Numbered from the stretch's first letter, positions 7,071 through 18,479 are shown. The stretch is 62,307 nucleotides of DNA from Gemmatimonadota bacterium (GCA_022340865.1 JAJDNC010000022.1:1-62307), one strand, 5' to 3'. Program-made: numbers and translations. Notes: generated by a model from the letters alone, not told the origin.

Positions 7071-9530
7071 ATGTCGACCCATGCAACGCCCACCCGGCGC
7101 TCGTTGCCGGCGCTCCTCCTCTTGTTCGCGGGGAGCGGCATCGCGGCGCTCATCTACGAGATCGTCTGGTTCGAGATGCTCCAGCTCGTCATCGGTGCAA
7201 CGGACATCTCCTTGGGTGTGCTGCTGGGCACCTTCATGGGCGGCATGTTCCTGGGGAGCCTGCTCCTTCCCCGTGTGGTGTCGGCGCACACGCACCCGCT
7301 GCGCGTTTACGCCGCCATCGAGGCCGGGATCGCGGCGCTGGCGGTGCTCCTGTACTTCGTCATGCCGCTGGTGAGCCGCGCGTACGTGTCCGCCGTGCCG
7401 CTGGGCATGCCCAGCATCCTGCTGCGCACGGTGCTGTGCGCGCTCCTGCTGATCCCGCCCACGCTCCTCATGGGCGCCACGCTTCCGGCTATCGCGCGCT
7501 TCGTGGAGTCCACGCCGGAGGGTGTCTCGTGGATGGGCTTCTTCTACGGGGGCAACATCGCGGGCGCGGTGGTGGGCAGCCTGGCCGCAGGCTTCTGGTT
7601 GCTGCGCGTCTACGACATCGCGATCACGACGTTCGTCGCGGTGATGATCGACGTGCTGGTGGCGGCGCTGGCCCTCGCCCTCTCGCGACGGTCGCCGCAC
7701 ACCGCGAGCGTGGAGGCCGGTCTCGAGAGGGCAGAGATCTTCCCCCGCGGCCGGCGCGTCGTGCACGTGGCCATCGCGCTCTCCGGGCTCACCGCGCTGG
7801 GGGCCGAGGTCGTCTGGACGCGGCTGCTCTCGCTCCTCCTCGGCGCCACCACGTACACGTTCTCCATCATCCTGGCCGTGTACCTGGCGGCGCTGGGGGT
7901 GGGGAGCGCCGTGGGCTCGTACCTGGCCCGGGACCTGAAGAATCCGAGGTTCGCCTTCGGCCTGTGCCAGGTGGGTGTCGTCGCCGGGGTGGCCTGGTCG
8001 GCGTACTGGATCACCGTCGCGCTCCCTCATTGGCCCGTCGATCCGTCCATCGGCACGAACCCGATTCCGCTTCTGCAGCTCGACCTGGTGCGGGCTCTGT
8101 GGGCGGTCTTTCCCGCACCGCTCTTCTGGGGAGCGAGCTTTCCCCTGGCGGTGGCGGCTGCCGCAGAGCCGGGCCAGGACCCCGGCAGGCTCATGGGTGG
8201 CGTGTACGCCGCGAACACCGTGGGCTCGATATTGGGCTCCCTGGCGTTCGCCCTCGCCTTCATCCCGTGGATCGGCACGCAGGACTCCCAGAGGATCCTG
8301 CTGGTTCTCGCGGCGCTGTCCGCGGCCCTGCTCTTCGCCCCGGCGTTGGGCCTGGCGTGGAGGACGGCGGGTGCGGAGTCTCCGACGGGCCTGTCGACGG
8401 GGGCTTCGCGCCGCTTCGCCACCCGCGCGGCGTGGGCGGTGGTGGGGCTCGTGGTCGTGGGCGTCCTCGTCCGGCGTGTCGACCCCGTGCCCCCGATCCT
8501 CGTGGAATACGGCCGCTATGCCGCTACCTATGAGAAGCAGCACACGGTGTACCTGGGCGAGGGTCGCAACTTCTCCCTGGCGGTGACCGACGAGGGGGAC
8601 GGCACCCTCGACCTGCACATAGGCGGCAAGGTGGTGGCGTCCACGGAGCCGAAGGACATGCGCCTGGAGCGCATGCTGGGCCACATGACCGCGCTCCTCG
8701 ACGACCATCCGCGGGACGTGTTGGTGGTCGGCTTCGGGGCGGGCGTCACGGCGGGCACTTTCACCCGGTATCCGGACATCCGGCGGATCGTGATCTGCGA
8801 GATCGAGCCGCTGGTCACCGAGAAGGTGGCGCCGCTCTTCTCCCACGTGAACTACGACATCTTGAAGGATCCCCGGGTCGAGGTCGTCCACGACGACGCG
8901 CGCCACTATCTGCTCACCACCCACGAGACCTTCGATCTCATCACGGCGGACCCCATCCACCCGTGGATGAAGGGGGCCGCAGCGCTCTACACGGAGGAGT
9001 ACTTCGACCTGGCGCGGCGGCACCTGAAGCCCGGGGGCGTCATCACCCAGTGGGTGCCGCTCTACGAGAGCACCTCGGACGTGGTGAGGAGCGAGTTCGC
9101 CACCTTCTTCAAGGTCTTCCCGCAGGGGACCGTGTGGGGGAATCTCGACAATGGCGAGGGTTACGACGTCGTCCTCGCCGCGAAGCCGGACGGGCTCTCC
9201 ATCGACGTCGACTCCCTGGAGGTCAGGCTGGCGCGCCCGGACCGGGCCGCGGTCGCGGCCTCCCTGGCGGACGTGGGGTTCACCTCGGCGATGGACTTCC
9301 TGTCGACGTACGCCGGACGGGCCAGCGGTCTGGCACCGTGGCTGAGGGGTGCCGACATCAACCGCGACGGCAACCTCCACCTGATGTATCTGGCGGGCCT
9401 GCGCCTGAACCGGTACGAGCAGACGTCGATCTACAGCGAGATCCTGCGCTACCGTTCGTTTCCCACGGACATCTTCCGGGGATCCCCGGAGACGCTGGAC
9501 TCGCTGCGCAGGATGATCGCCTCGTACTGA
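7071..9530 (+). CDS. Multi-TM protein fused to a spermidine-synthase-like domain
   Basis: An 819-residue protein. The start ATG has CCGGAGG seven bases upstream. Residues about 10-490 hold twelve or more hydrophobic helices of an MFS-like fold that begins 'LLLFAGSGIAALIYEIVWFEMLQLVIG', a signature of the fused MFS/spermidine synthase family; the motif recurs at about residue 235 ('ALSGLTALGAEVVWTRLL'), suggesting an internal duplication. Residues about 500-720 form a SpeE-like Rossmann domain with 'VVGFGAGVTAGT', 'ICEIEPLV', 'VVHDDARHYL' and 'DLITADPIHPW'. The usual aminopropyltransferase Asp-x-x-Asp active site is altered at 'ADPIHP', so polyamine synthesis is not assured. The substrate is unknown. 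Confidence 0.88.
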   Translation: MSTHATPTRRSLPALLLLFAGSGIAALIYEIVWFEMLQLVIGATDISLGVLLGTFMGGMFLGSLLLPRVVSAHTHPLRVYAAIEAGIAALAVLLYFVMPLVSRAYVSAVPLGMPSILLRTVLCALLLIPPTLLMGATLPAIARFVESTPEGVSWMGFFYGGNIAGAVVGSLAAGFWLLRVYDIAITTFVAVMIDVLVAALALALSRRSPHTASVEAGLERAEIFPRGRRVVHVAIALSGLTALGAEVVWTRLLSLLLGATTYTFSIILAVYLAALGVGSAVGSYLARDLKNPRFAFGLCQVGVVAGVAWSAYWITVALPHWPVDPSIGTNPIPLLQLDLVRALWAVFPAPLFWGASFPLAVAAAAEPGQDPGRLMGGVYAANTVGSILGSLAFALAFIPWIGTQDSQRILLVLAALSAALLFAPALGLAWRTAGAESPTGLSTGASRRFATRAAWAVVGLVVVGVLVRRVDPVPPILVEYGRYAATYEKQHTVYLGEGRNFSLAVTDEGDGTLDLHIGGKVVASTEPKDMRLERMLGHMTALLDDHPRDVLVVGFGAGVTAGTFTRYPDIRRIVICEIEPLVTEKVAPLFSHVNYDILKDPRVEVVHDDARHYLLTTHETFDLITADPIHPWMKGAAALYTEEYFDLARRHLKPGGVITQWVPLYESTSDVVRSEFATFFKVFPQGTVWGNLDNGEGYDVVLAAKPDGLSIDVDSLEVRLARPDRAAVAASLADVGFTSAMDFLSTYAGRASGLAPWLRGADINRDGNLHLMYLAGLRLNRYEQTSIYSEILRYRSFPTDIFRGSPETLDSLRRMIASY

Positions 9531-9649
9531 CCTCAGCCGCGCGCGACCCTCGGCACCTCGTTCAGCGTCGTCACGCCGGCCTCTCCGGTTCCACCCTCAC
9601 AGACTTGGTCGATTGAGACCCGCACCTCCCCGGAGTTGTCAATGGGTCG

Positions 9650-9675
9650 CTACCGGCGCCCCCTTCTGCCGGTAG
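9650..9675. promoter_or_regulatory. Inverted repeat upstream of enolase
   Basis: CTACCGGC (9650-9657) and GCCGGTAG (9668-9675) are perfect 8-bp inverted arms with a 10-base loop, about 95 bp before the enolase start. This could be an operator or a leader hairpin; no matching -35/-10 pair was convincing. Confidence 0.35.
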
Positions 9676-11842
<2,167 letters not shown>

Positions 11843-11939
11843 GGCGAAAGCTCGTCCGGCACCGACCACCGCGAGAGAGGCGCGACGGCGGGTCTCTTGC
11901 CGGATCCTCGGTTGTGCGTACGTCCGGAGCGCCGGAGGG

Positions 11940-13283
11940 TTACCGGCGGGACGAGGGGGAGGAGCCCCCTCGGTGATCTCCCACCAGCGAGGCGAGCAGC
12001 ACGGGGAGCCGCTGCACGTTGCCGAAGTCCCAGCCCGTCACGATGCGCCGGATGACGCCGTTGCGGTCGATGACCACCACCTGAGGAATCCCGCCGACAT
12101 GATAGTGCTCGTCGTTCGGGTTCCGCGCGTAGGGCGCACCCTGGCTCTGGACTGGCCTGTACGCCACCGCGATGGGAAAGTGGATGCCGTGCTCCGTGAC
12201 GTAGTACTGGCGGTCGGCGGCCATCTCCCCGGCCTGGTCCAGGTTCCGCTTCTTGCCGACGTAGCCGTAGAACTGGGTGGCGAACAGGAACCACACCCCC
12301 TGGGGCTCGAAGCGCTTCGCCATGGCGACCAGACCCGGGTAGCTGTTGCGGCAGGGTAGGCACCAGTGGGCGGTGAACTCCAGCACCGTCACGTGCCCCG
12401 TCGGGTCGATGGTGCGGGTGCCGGCCGGGGCGTTGATCCAGTGGTCGGCGGAGATGGGGACGGCGTGCGTGCCGATCAACGCGAAGCGCGCACGCTCCGG
12501 CTTCAGCAGATTGTCGACGACGTACGACGAGAACTCCGGATGGTCGCGCGACGCCTGATCGAGGATGGCCAGGGCGGAGTCGGTCTCGCCGAAATCGCCG
12601 TAGACCTCCGCCATGTCGGTGTACGCCGTGACCACCGGGAACGTCGCCGGGTTCATCTTCACCGGACCGTTCGGAGCACCCGCGAGCTTCATGTTCCTGC
12701 CCAGGGCGATGATGGCCATCGAGTGCCGTCGGATGCGGCTGTCGAAGTCGAGATAGCGGTACTCCCCGTCCAGCGTGGCATGACCGGCCAGCTTCCGGTC
12801 CGCCAGCGAATCGGGAAGGGCCTCGAGCCGGCGCATGTACCGCTCCGCCTCGTCGAGCTTGGCGGTGTCGGGCCGGGTGTAGGCGCCGATCATCACGTTC
12901 AGGGCGTCCGCGCGCTCGCGGTCCGTGAGGCCGGGCTCCTGGAGCCGCTTGTGGACCGCGGCGACGGCCTCGTCCTCGTTGCCGACCTCCATGGCCAGCG
13001 CGGCGAGGTCCAGCAGCTCGGGACCCGACATGTCCGCAAGATGGAACTGCGCCGCGCACGTCCTCTCACGGCGTGTCCGCTCGGTGAGCAGCGCCTGCAG
13101 GTCGGGCGCCTTCCCTCCCGGCTCGCTCGCCGCCGCCTGCGCGGCGCGGTATTGCTGCGTGAACCACTGGGACGCGGCGTTGCGGCATCCGTCCGGCGTC
13201 GTGGGCTGCGCGGGGGCCTGCGCCGCCAGCGCACAGGGAAAGACCGCGATTCCGATGAGAGCCGCCCTTGTCCTCGACCTCAT
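11940..13283 (-). CDS. Exported TlpA-like thioredoxin-fold protein
   Basis: A 447-residue protein from an ATG preceded by GAGGAGGAA. A signal peptide (MRSRTRAALIGIAVFPCALAAQ) suggests periplasmic export. Residues about 25-280 form a helical, TPR-like N-terminal region. From about residue 310 comes a thioredoxin/TlpA domain: 'TVLEFTAHWCLPCRNSYPGL' contains the CxxC redox pair CLPC, and 'GGIPQVVVIDRNGVIRRIVTG' is the cis-Pro segment. Such proteins reduce disulfides in exported proteins or haem proteins. It lies downstream of, and on the same strand as, the fucose genes, but 105 bp separate it from the mutarotase, so co-transcription is uncertain. Confidence 0.87.
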   Translation of the reverse strand: MRSRTRAALIGIAVFPCALAAQAPAQPTTPDGCRNAASQWFTQQYRAAQAAASEPGGKAPDLQALLTERTRRERTCAAQFHLADMSGPELLDLAALAMEVGNEDEAVAAVHKRLQEPGLTDRERADALNVMIGAYTRPDTAKLDEAERYMRRLEALPDSLADRKLAGHATLDGEYRYLDFDSRIRRHSMAIIALGRNMKLAGAPNGPVKMNPATFPVVTAYTDMAEVYGDFGETDSALAILDQASRDHPEFSSYVVDNLLKPERARFALIGTHAVPISADHWINAPAGTRTIDPTGHVTVLEFTAHWCLPCRNSYPGLVAMAKRFEPQGVWFLFATQFYGYVGKKRNLDQAGEMAADRQYYVTEHGIHFPIAVAYRPVQSQGAPYARNPNDEHYHVGGIPQVVVIDRNGVIRRIVTGWDFGNVQRLPVLLASLVGDHRGGSSPSSRR

Positions 13284-13388
13284 GGGGTTCCTCCTCGACT
13301 TGGGCGCCGTGCCATGGACGGCGCGCATCGGCACTCGTCGCAATCTGGCGTGGCCGATCCGAATGCGACACACGCGGCTCTCCGCCTC

Positions 13389-13730
13389 CTACGTCGTCTC
13401 CAGCTTGAAGATGCGCTTCATGCGCACCCACTTCTCCCCAGGCCCCGTCCAGGGAAGCGCCTGCTGGAAGGTGGACATCAGCGTCTCCCACTCCTGCACC
13501 TTCGGGTCGGCGAGGTCGGCGGCGCCCTTCGCCTCGAAGGAGAAGCCCTCGTCCACCTCCATGACCATGAAGAGGCGGTTCCCCGTCCGGTAGATCTCCA
13601 TGTCCACGATCCCCGACGCACGGATGCTCGCGGTGATCTCCGGCCAGATCCGCTGGTGGTGTCGCTCGTAGGCGGCGATGAGCTCGGGGTCGTCCTTCAG
13701 GTCGAGGGCGAGACAATAGCGTCGGGTCAT
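13389..13730 (-). CDS. RhaM-family (L-rhamnose mutarotase-like) L-fucose mutarotase
   Basis: A 113-residue protein typical of the RhaM/RhaU (COG3254) family: 'LALDLKDDPELIAAYERHHQRIWPEI' opens it and 'LFMVMEVDEGFSFE' and 'EWETLMSTFQQALP' follow. The family interconverts alpha and beta anomers of 6-deoxyhexoses. In known non-phosphorylating fucose clusters (Xanthomonas, Burkholderia type) a COG3254 protein accompanies the pathway, so here it most likely supplies the correct L-fucose anomer to the dehydrogenase. It is the last gene of the fucose run, 18 bp after fucP. Substrate assignment is from context. Confidence 0.9.
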   Translation of the reverse strand: MTRRYCLALDLKDDPELIAAYERHHQRIWPEITASIRASGIVDMEIYRTGNRLFMVMEVDEGFSFEAKGAADLADPKVQEWETLMSTFQQALPWTGPGEKWVRMKRIFKLETT

Positions 13731-13748
13731 GGGGTCCTCGCTTCCGGG

Positions 13749-15113
13749 TCAGGCGGTCGCCGGCACCGGTGCCGACGGTGCGATGGACGGCCGGTGTCCG
13801 CGGACCGCGAAGTAGAGCACGTATGCGTAGCAGACGATGGGGACCAGGAACGCGGTCTGGATGGTGGACCGGTCGGAGATGAGGCCCATGATCGCGGGCA
13901 GGATCGCTCCCCCGACAATGGACATCACGAGCAGGGACGCGCCGGACTTCCTCTCGGCCCCGTGGAGGCCCTCGAGGCTGAGGGCGAAGATGGTCGGGTA
14001 CATGATGGAGTTGAAGAAGCCAAGCAGGATCACCATCCACACGGCGGCCATCCCCGAGCCCCCCACCGCCGCGGCGCCGGCCAGGATGCCCCCCACCGCG
14101 TAGACGGCCAGCAAGACCGGGGCGCTCACGTACTTGAGCACGCCGGCGGACGAGAGGCGTCCGATCATGAAGCCGATGAGGTGGTACATGAGGAAGCGGG
14201 CGGCCAGGGCGTCGGGTGTGCCGGGCACCGTGTGCTCGACGAAGCGGATGACGAAGCTGGCGGCCCCCACCTGGGCGCCGACGTAGAAGAACTGTGCCAC
14301 CACCCCGCGGACGAGATGGCCGTGGGAGAGGATGCCGCGGCGGGATCGGCCCGTCTCCCGGGCAGAGCCGGCCGATGCGGCGTCGACGCCCGTGCCTCCA
14401 CCGGATGCCGACGATCCCCGACCCTCTCCACCTTGGTCGGCTTCCCCCTCCGCCACCTCCGGCAGGTGCACCCGCCAGAACAGGAACGCCACGAAGAGGA
14501 AGATGCCCGCAATGACCAGGTAGGGGCCCCTCACCATGCCCGCTTCCGTGGCCCGGAACACCTGCAGACGCGCCGCGCTCAACGTGGCGGGGTTCACGTT
14601 GGCGTCCACGCCCGAGAGGATGAACGTCGCGCCGATGATGGGCGTGATCACGGCGCCCACCGAGTTGGCGGACTGGGCGGTGTTCAGCCGCCACGACGCG
14701 GTCTCGGCCGGCCCCAGGGTGGTGACGTAGGGGTTGGCGCCCACCTCGAGGAAGCCCTGCCCGCACGCCATGACGAATAGGGCGAGGAGAAAGAAGGGGT
14801 AGAGGCGCACGTACGACGCCGGGATGAACAGGAACGCGCCGGTGGCGCACACCAGCAGGCCGGTGATGATCCCCCACCGGTAGCCCACCCGGCGCATCCA
14901 CCATCCGGCGGGAAGCGCGGACAGGAAGTAACCGCCGAAGAAGGCGGTCTGGATGAGGGACGACTGGAAGTCGGTGAGGCCGAAGGCCCTCTTCAGGTGG
15001 GGGATGAGGATGTCGTTGAGGTTGACGCCCAGGGCCCACAGCAGGAAGAGGCTGGTGACCAGCACCAGCGGAACGACGTAGCGACGCTCGGTGAACGGAG
15101 CCCGATGGCTCAT
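13749..15113 (-). CDS. fucP: L-fucose:H+ symporter (FucP-type MFS permease)
   Basis: A 454-residue integral membrane protein with about 12 helices. Hallmarks of the FHS family are visible: 'LWALGVNLNDILIPHLKRAFGLTDFQSSLIQTAFFGGYFLSALPAG' near the N-terminus, and 'GQGFLEVGANPYVTTLGP' around residue 120. A low-complexity Ser/Gly/Ala loop (about residues 225-265) sits between the two halves. It imports L-fucose across the inner membrane driven by protons. It starts 13 bp after the fucose dehydrogenase stop and is 18 bp before the mutarotase. Its cluster position supports fucose over other hexoses. Confidence 0.93.
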   Translation of the reverse strand: MSHRAPFTERRYVVPLVLVTSLFLLWALGVNLNDILIPHLKRAFGLTDFQSSLIQTAFFGGYFLSALPAGWWMRRVGYRWGIITGLLVCATGAFLFIPASYVRLYPFFLLALFVMACGQGFLEVGANPYVTTLGPAETASWRLNTAQSANSVGAVITPIIGATFILSGVDANVNPATLSAARLQVFRATEAGMVRGPYLVIAGIFLFVAFLFWRVHLPEVAEGEADQGGEGRGSSASGGGTGVDAASAGSARETGRSRRGILSHGHLVRGVVAQFFYVGAQVGAASFVIRFVEHTVPGTPDALAARFLMYHLIGFMIGRLSSAGVLKYVSAPVLLAVYAVGGILAGAAAVGGSGMAAVWMVILLGFFNSIMYPTIFALSLEGLHGAERKSGASLLVMSIVGGAILPAIMGLISDRSTIQTAFLVPIVCYAYVLYFAVRGHRPSIAPSAPVPATA

Positions 15114-15126
15114 ACGGTTCCGCCTC

Positions 15127-15909
15127 TCAGGTGATGGCCCGGTCCAGGTGCACGTAGCCTCCGTCCGCGAACAGGTACTGCCCCGTCGTGTGTCCCGAGC
15201 GTGGGGAGAGCAGGAACAGCACCACGGCCGCGATCTCCTCCGGAGTCGTCATGCGCCGTCCCAGCGGAACACGGCGGACGATGTCGGCGAGCTTCTCGTC
15301 GGGATCCGGAAACGTGCCGAGCCACTGTCGGTACAGCGGTGTCATGACCTCGGCGGGCACGACGGCGTTCACGCGGACGCCCGCGGGCGCGAGGTCCACC
15401 GCCCACTCCCGGGTGAGGGCCAGGATGCCTCCCTTGGACGCGGCGTACCCGGAGGTTCCTCCCTGGCCCGTCATCGCCACCTTGGACGAGACGTTCACGA
15501 TGGCGCCGCGCGTTTCCTTGAGGGCCGGCAGCGCGTACTGCGCGATCTCGAAGTAGTGGATCAGGTTCCGCCGCAGGGACCTGACGAAGTCCTCGACGGT
15601 GCCCTCCTCCAGGGACACGCGGTCGTTGACCCCCGCGTTGTTCACCACGGCGTCGAGGCGCCCCGTCACGCCGAGTGCCTCTTCCACGGCCCGGCGACAA
15701 GCTCCCGGCTCCATGAGGTCGGCCACCACCAGGGCGGAGCGCGCACCGGAGGCGTCGAGCTCTGTGCGGAGCGCCTCGCCGGCTTCGCGGTCGCGGTCCA
15801 CGACGACGGGCAGCGCGCCCTCCGCCGCCAGCGCCCGGGTGACGGCCTCGCCGATCCCCTTGGCGCCACCGGTGACCAGCACCGTCCTGTCCTTCAGATC
15901 GAGATCCAT
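15127..15909 (-). CDS. L-fucose 1-dehydrogenase (SDR family)
   Basis: A 260-residue short-chain dehydrogenase. It has the nucleotide motif TGGAKGIG (13-20), NNAG (90-93), and the catalytic set Ser141, Tyr155 and Lys159 (YAASK). The sequence closely follows what I recall of the Burkholderia multivorans L-fucose dehydrogenase, sharing 'RNLIHY', 'TREWAV', 'VNAVVPAEVMTPLYRQW' and 'GYVHLDRA'. It would oxidise L-fucose to L-fucono-lactone with NAD(P)+, the first oxidative step. It lies 8 bp after the lactonase gene and 13 bp before fucP. The other SDR in the cluster (17703-18479) is the better candidate for the later dehydrogenase step. Confidence 0.88.
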   Translation of the reverse strand: MDLDLKDRTVLVTGGAKGIGEAVTRALAAEGALPVVVDRDREAGEALRTELDASGARSALVVADLMEPGACRRAVEEALGVTGRLDAVVNNAGVNDRVSLEEGTVEDFVRSLRRNLIHYFEIAQYALPALKETRGAIVNVSSKVAMTGQGGTSGYAASKGGILALTREWAVDLAPAGVRVNAVVPAEVMTPLYRQWLGTFPDPDEKLADIVRRVPLGRRMTTPEEIAAVVLFLLSPRSGHTTGQYLFADGGYVHLDRAIT

Positions 15910-15917
15910 GTCGTCCC

Positions 15918-16754
15918 CTATCCCGCGTCCAGCCCATAGAAGCGCGCGGCGTTGCCCCCGAAGAGCGCGCTCCGCTCGTCGGGTGAAAACGCCCCGGCGT
16001 ACGCTTCCACGACCTCCAGAACCCGGGCGTATCCACCGGCCACGAGGCATACCGGCCAATCGGAGCCGAACATGAGACGGTCGGGGCCAAAGGCCTCGAA
16101 CGCCACGTCGAGATACGGTCGCAGGTCGTCGGGGCGCCAGTGCACCCAGTCGGCCTCGGTGACCATCCCCGAGACCTTGCAGCACACGTTGGGGTGCCGC
16201 GCAAGCTCCCTCAGATGCGTCGCCCACGGCTCGAGGACGCCTGCGGCGATGCGCGGCTTCCCGAGATGGTCCAGCACCATGGGCTGATCCGGCAGGCGCT
16301 CCGCCAGGGTGATGGCCGCGGGGAGCTGGCGCTCGTAGACGAGGACGTCGAAGGTGAGGCCGAAGTCGGCGAGGTGCGCGACTCCCCGGGCGACGTCGGC
16401 GCGGGCCAGGAAGTTGTCGGCCTCCGCCTGGGCGATGTGGCGGACCCCTCGGAATCGCCGATCGGCGGAGAAGCGCTCCAGCGACGCGTCCAACTCCGGC
16501 GACCTCAGGTCCACCCACCCCACCACGCCGCGGACGAAGTCGGCGGCGTGGGCGAGCCCCAGGAGGAAGCGCGTCTCCTCCTCGGACTGATCCGCCTGCA
16601 CCGCGACGCACCCGTTCACCCCGTTGGCGCGAAGCTCCGGCGCGAGGTCGGCGGGCAGGAAGTCCCGCCGGATCACCGCCATGTCGGCCGTGATCCAGGC
16701 GTCGCGCACCGGATCGTAGCGCCAGAAATGCTGGTGCGCGTCGAGGCGCGTCAC
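15918..16754 (-). CDS. L-fuconolactonase (amidohydrolase family, COG3618)
   Basis: About 278 residues from the GTG of '(V)TRLDAHQHFWRY'. The metal-binding HxH is 'DAHQHFW', typical of fuconolactonase and rhamnonolactonase. 'GVRHIAQAE', 'LDHLGKP', 'NVCCKVSGM' and 'LMFGSDWPV' are further family segments. It hydrolyses L-fucono-lactone to L-fuconate. The start is uncertain: a GTG at 16841 overlaps the stop of the upstream hydrolase gene (GTGA) and would add a 29-residue Pro/Arg-rich lead unlike family members. If that start is used the two genes are translationally coupled. Confidence 0.9.
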   Translation of the reverse strand: MTRLDAHQHFWRYDPVRDAWITADMAVIRRDFLPADLAPELRANGVNGCVAVQADQSEEETRFLLGLAHAADFVRGVVGWVDLRSPELDASLERFSADRRFRGVRHIAQAEADNFLARADVARGVAHLADFGLTFDVLVYERQLPAAITLAERLPDQPMVLDHLGKPRIAAGVLEPWATHLRELARHPNVCCKVSGMVTEADWVHWRPDDLRPYLDVAFEAFGPDRLMFGSDWPVCLVAGGYARVLEVVEAYAGAFSPDERSALFGGNAARFYGLDAG

Positions 16755-16837
16755 GGAAACGCCGTTCCCACCCGGTCCGGGGGGCGCGCGCGTAGCATCG
16801 TCGCCCCGGGTTGGCACCGGCCGAGGGAGCGGCCCAC

Positions 16838-17692
16838 TCACTTCGCCGCGATCACGCGCTGTCGGGCGCTGCCCAGCCCCTCCACTCCCAGCTCCACCAC
16901 GTCTCCGCCCTTCAGGTACCGGGGCGGCTTCATGCCCAGCCCCACCCCCGCCGGCGTGCCGGTGGAGATCACGTCACCGGGGAGCAGCGTCATGCACTGG
17001 CTGACGTACGAGACCAGCGTCGCCACCCCGAAGATCATGTCCCCGGTGGTGCCGTCCTGCATGCGCTCGCCGTTCACGGTGAGCCAGAGCCGGAGCGCCT
17101 GGGGATCCGGGATCTCGTCCCGGGTGGCCAGGTACGGGCCCAGCGGTGCGAAGGTGTCGAAGCTCTTTCCCTTCACCCACTGGCCGCCGCGCTCGAGCTG
17201 CCACTGGCGCTCGCTCAGGTCGTTGTGCAGCGCGTAGCCCGCGACATGCTCCAGCGCGTCTTCCTCGCTCACCCGCGACGCGCGCGCGCCGATGACCACC
17301 GCCAGCTCCACCTCCCAGTCGGTCTTCACCGAGCCGACCGGGACGACGATGTCGTCGAAGGGCCCGCACAGGGATGTGGTGGACTTGAAGAAGAGCACAG
17401 GCTCCGTGGGCGGCGTGGCTCCGGTCTCCCGGGCGTGGTCGGTGTAGTTCATGCCGATGCACACGATCTTGGAGGGACGGGCGACGCACGGACCCAGGCG
17501 TACGTCGTCGTCCACCACCGGGCAGGTGTCTCCCTGGGCGCGCAGCCATGCCTCCAGACGCGCCGGGCCGTCGGACCCGAAGAAGCTCTCGTTCCAGTCC
17601 TCTCCGAAGGTGCCGACGTCCAGGCGCCGGCCGTCGGCGGTAAGCACGCCGGGCCGCTCGTGCCCCGCGTCGCCGAATCGAATCAGTCTCAT
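16838..17692 (-). CDS. FAH-family 2,4-diketo-3-deoxy-L-fuconate hydrolase
   Basis: A 284-residue fumarylacetoacetate hydrolase-fold protein. 'SKIVCIGMNYTDHARETG' with 'PVLFFKSTTSLCGP' is the FAH catalytic entry, and metal-binding acidic residues lie in 'DWEVELAVVIG'. 'GKSFDTFAPLGPYL', 'GERMQDGTTGDMIF' and 'GDVISTGTPAGVG' are conserved blocks. In the fucose pathway this enzyme cleaves 2,4-diketo-3-deoxy-L-fuconate to pyruvate and L-lactate. It starts 10 bp after the ketodeoxyfuconate dehydrogenase and may overlap the lactonase start. Substrate is assigned from cluster context. Confidence 0.92.
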   Translation of the reverse strand: MRLIRFGDAGHERPGVLTADGRRLDVGTFGEDWNESFFGSDGPARLEAWLRAQGDTCPVVDDDVRLGPCVARPSKIVCIGMNYTDHARETGATPPTEPVLFFKSTTSLCGPFDDIVVPVGSVKTDWEVELAVVIGARASRVSEEDALEHVAGYALHNDLSERQWQLERGGQWVKGKSFDTFAPLGPYLATRDEIPDPQALRLWLTVNGERMQDGTTGDMIFGVATLVSYVSQCMTLLPGDVISTGTPAGVGLGMKPPRYLKGGDVVELGVEGLGSARQRVIAAK

Positions 17693-17702
17693 ATGATCCT
17701 CC

Positions 17703-18479
17703 TCAACCGTTGAGGCGGAGGAATCCGCCGTCCAACGGGTAGTCGGTACCGGTGGCGAAGGAGGCGGCGTCGGAGCACAGATAAAGCGCCAGCTCCGCCA
17801 CCTCCCGGGGCTCGCCCATGCGCCCGATGGGCTGGGTCGCGGAGAGCTTGGCGAACATCTCCTCCTCGCGGCCCGGGTACGTCTTCTTCAGGTAGCCGTC
17901 CACGAAGGGTGTATGGATCCGCGCCGGGGAGATGGACACGCAGCGCACGCCGTGAGTCGCGTAATCCTTGGCCACCGAGTACGTCATGGCCAGGACCGCG
18001 CCCTTGGTCATGGAGTACGCGAAGCGGTCGGCGATCCCCGACGTGGCCGCGATGGACGCCATGTTCACGATGACGCCGCTCTTCCTCTCCTTCATGGTGC
18101 CGAGGACCGCGTGGGTGCAGTTGTAGACTCCCTTCACGTTCACGCGGAAGAGGCGGTCGAAGTCCTCCTCGGTGGTGGTCTCGGCGGTGCCGATGTGGGC
18201 CACGCCGGCGTTGTTCACCAGGATGTCGACGGGGCCGCCGCCGAGGATCTCCTCGAAGACGCGATTCACGTCGGTCTGGTCCGATACGTCGCATCGGTGG
18301 ACCGTGGCGGCGCCGGTGACGCCCGCGGCGACGGCCTCCGCGGCCTCGACGTCCACGTCGAGGATGTGCACCGCGGCGCCGTGGGCGGCGAAGACCTCGG
18401 CGATGGAGCGGCCGATGCCGCTCCCCCCGCCGGTGACCACCGCCACCTTTCCGGTGAGGTGGAATACTCCCGTGCTCAT
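17703..18479 (-). CDS. 2-keto-3-deoxy-L-fuconate dehydrogenase (SDR family)
   Basis: A 258-residue SDR with TGGGSGIG (16-23), an acidic residue at the end of beta-2 (Asp41 in HILDVD, favouring NAD+), NNAG (89-92), Ser142, Tyr155 and Lys159 (YSMTK). The ATG overlaps the stop of the fuconate dehydratase gene as ATGA, and AGGAGA lies just upstream, so translation is coupled. Its position between dehydratase and FAH hydrolase fits oxidation of 2-keto-3-deoxy-L-fuconate at C4. The alternative is that this SDR is the fucose dehydrogenase and the 15127 gene does this step; the fucose dehydrogenase resemblance of the latter makes that less likely. Confidence 0.88.
   Translation of the reverse strand: MSTGVFHLTGKVAVVTGGGSGIGRSIAEVFAAHGAAVHILDVDVEAAEAVAAGVTGAATVHRCDVSDQTDVNRVFEEILGGGPVDILVNNAGVAHIGTAETTTEEDFDRLFRVNVKGVYNCTHAVLGTMKERKSGVIVNMASIAATSGIADRFAYSMTKGAVLAMTYSVAKDYATHGVRCVSISPARIHTPFVDGYLKKTYPGREEEMFAKLSATQPIGRMGEPREVAELALYLCSDAASFATGTDYPLDGGFLRLNG

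Noticed and set aside
6999..9380. Minus-strand open frame of about 790 codons
   Set aside because: It is antisense to the spermidine-synthase fusion gene; its composition is Arg/His/Gln-rich and non-protein-like.
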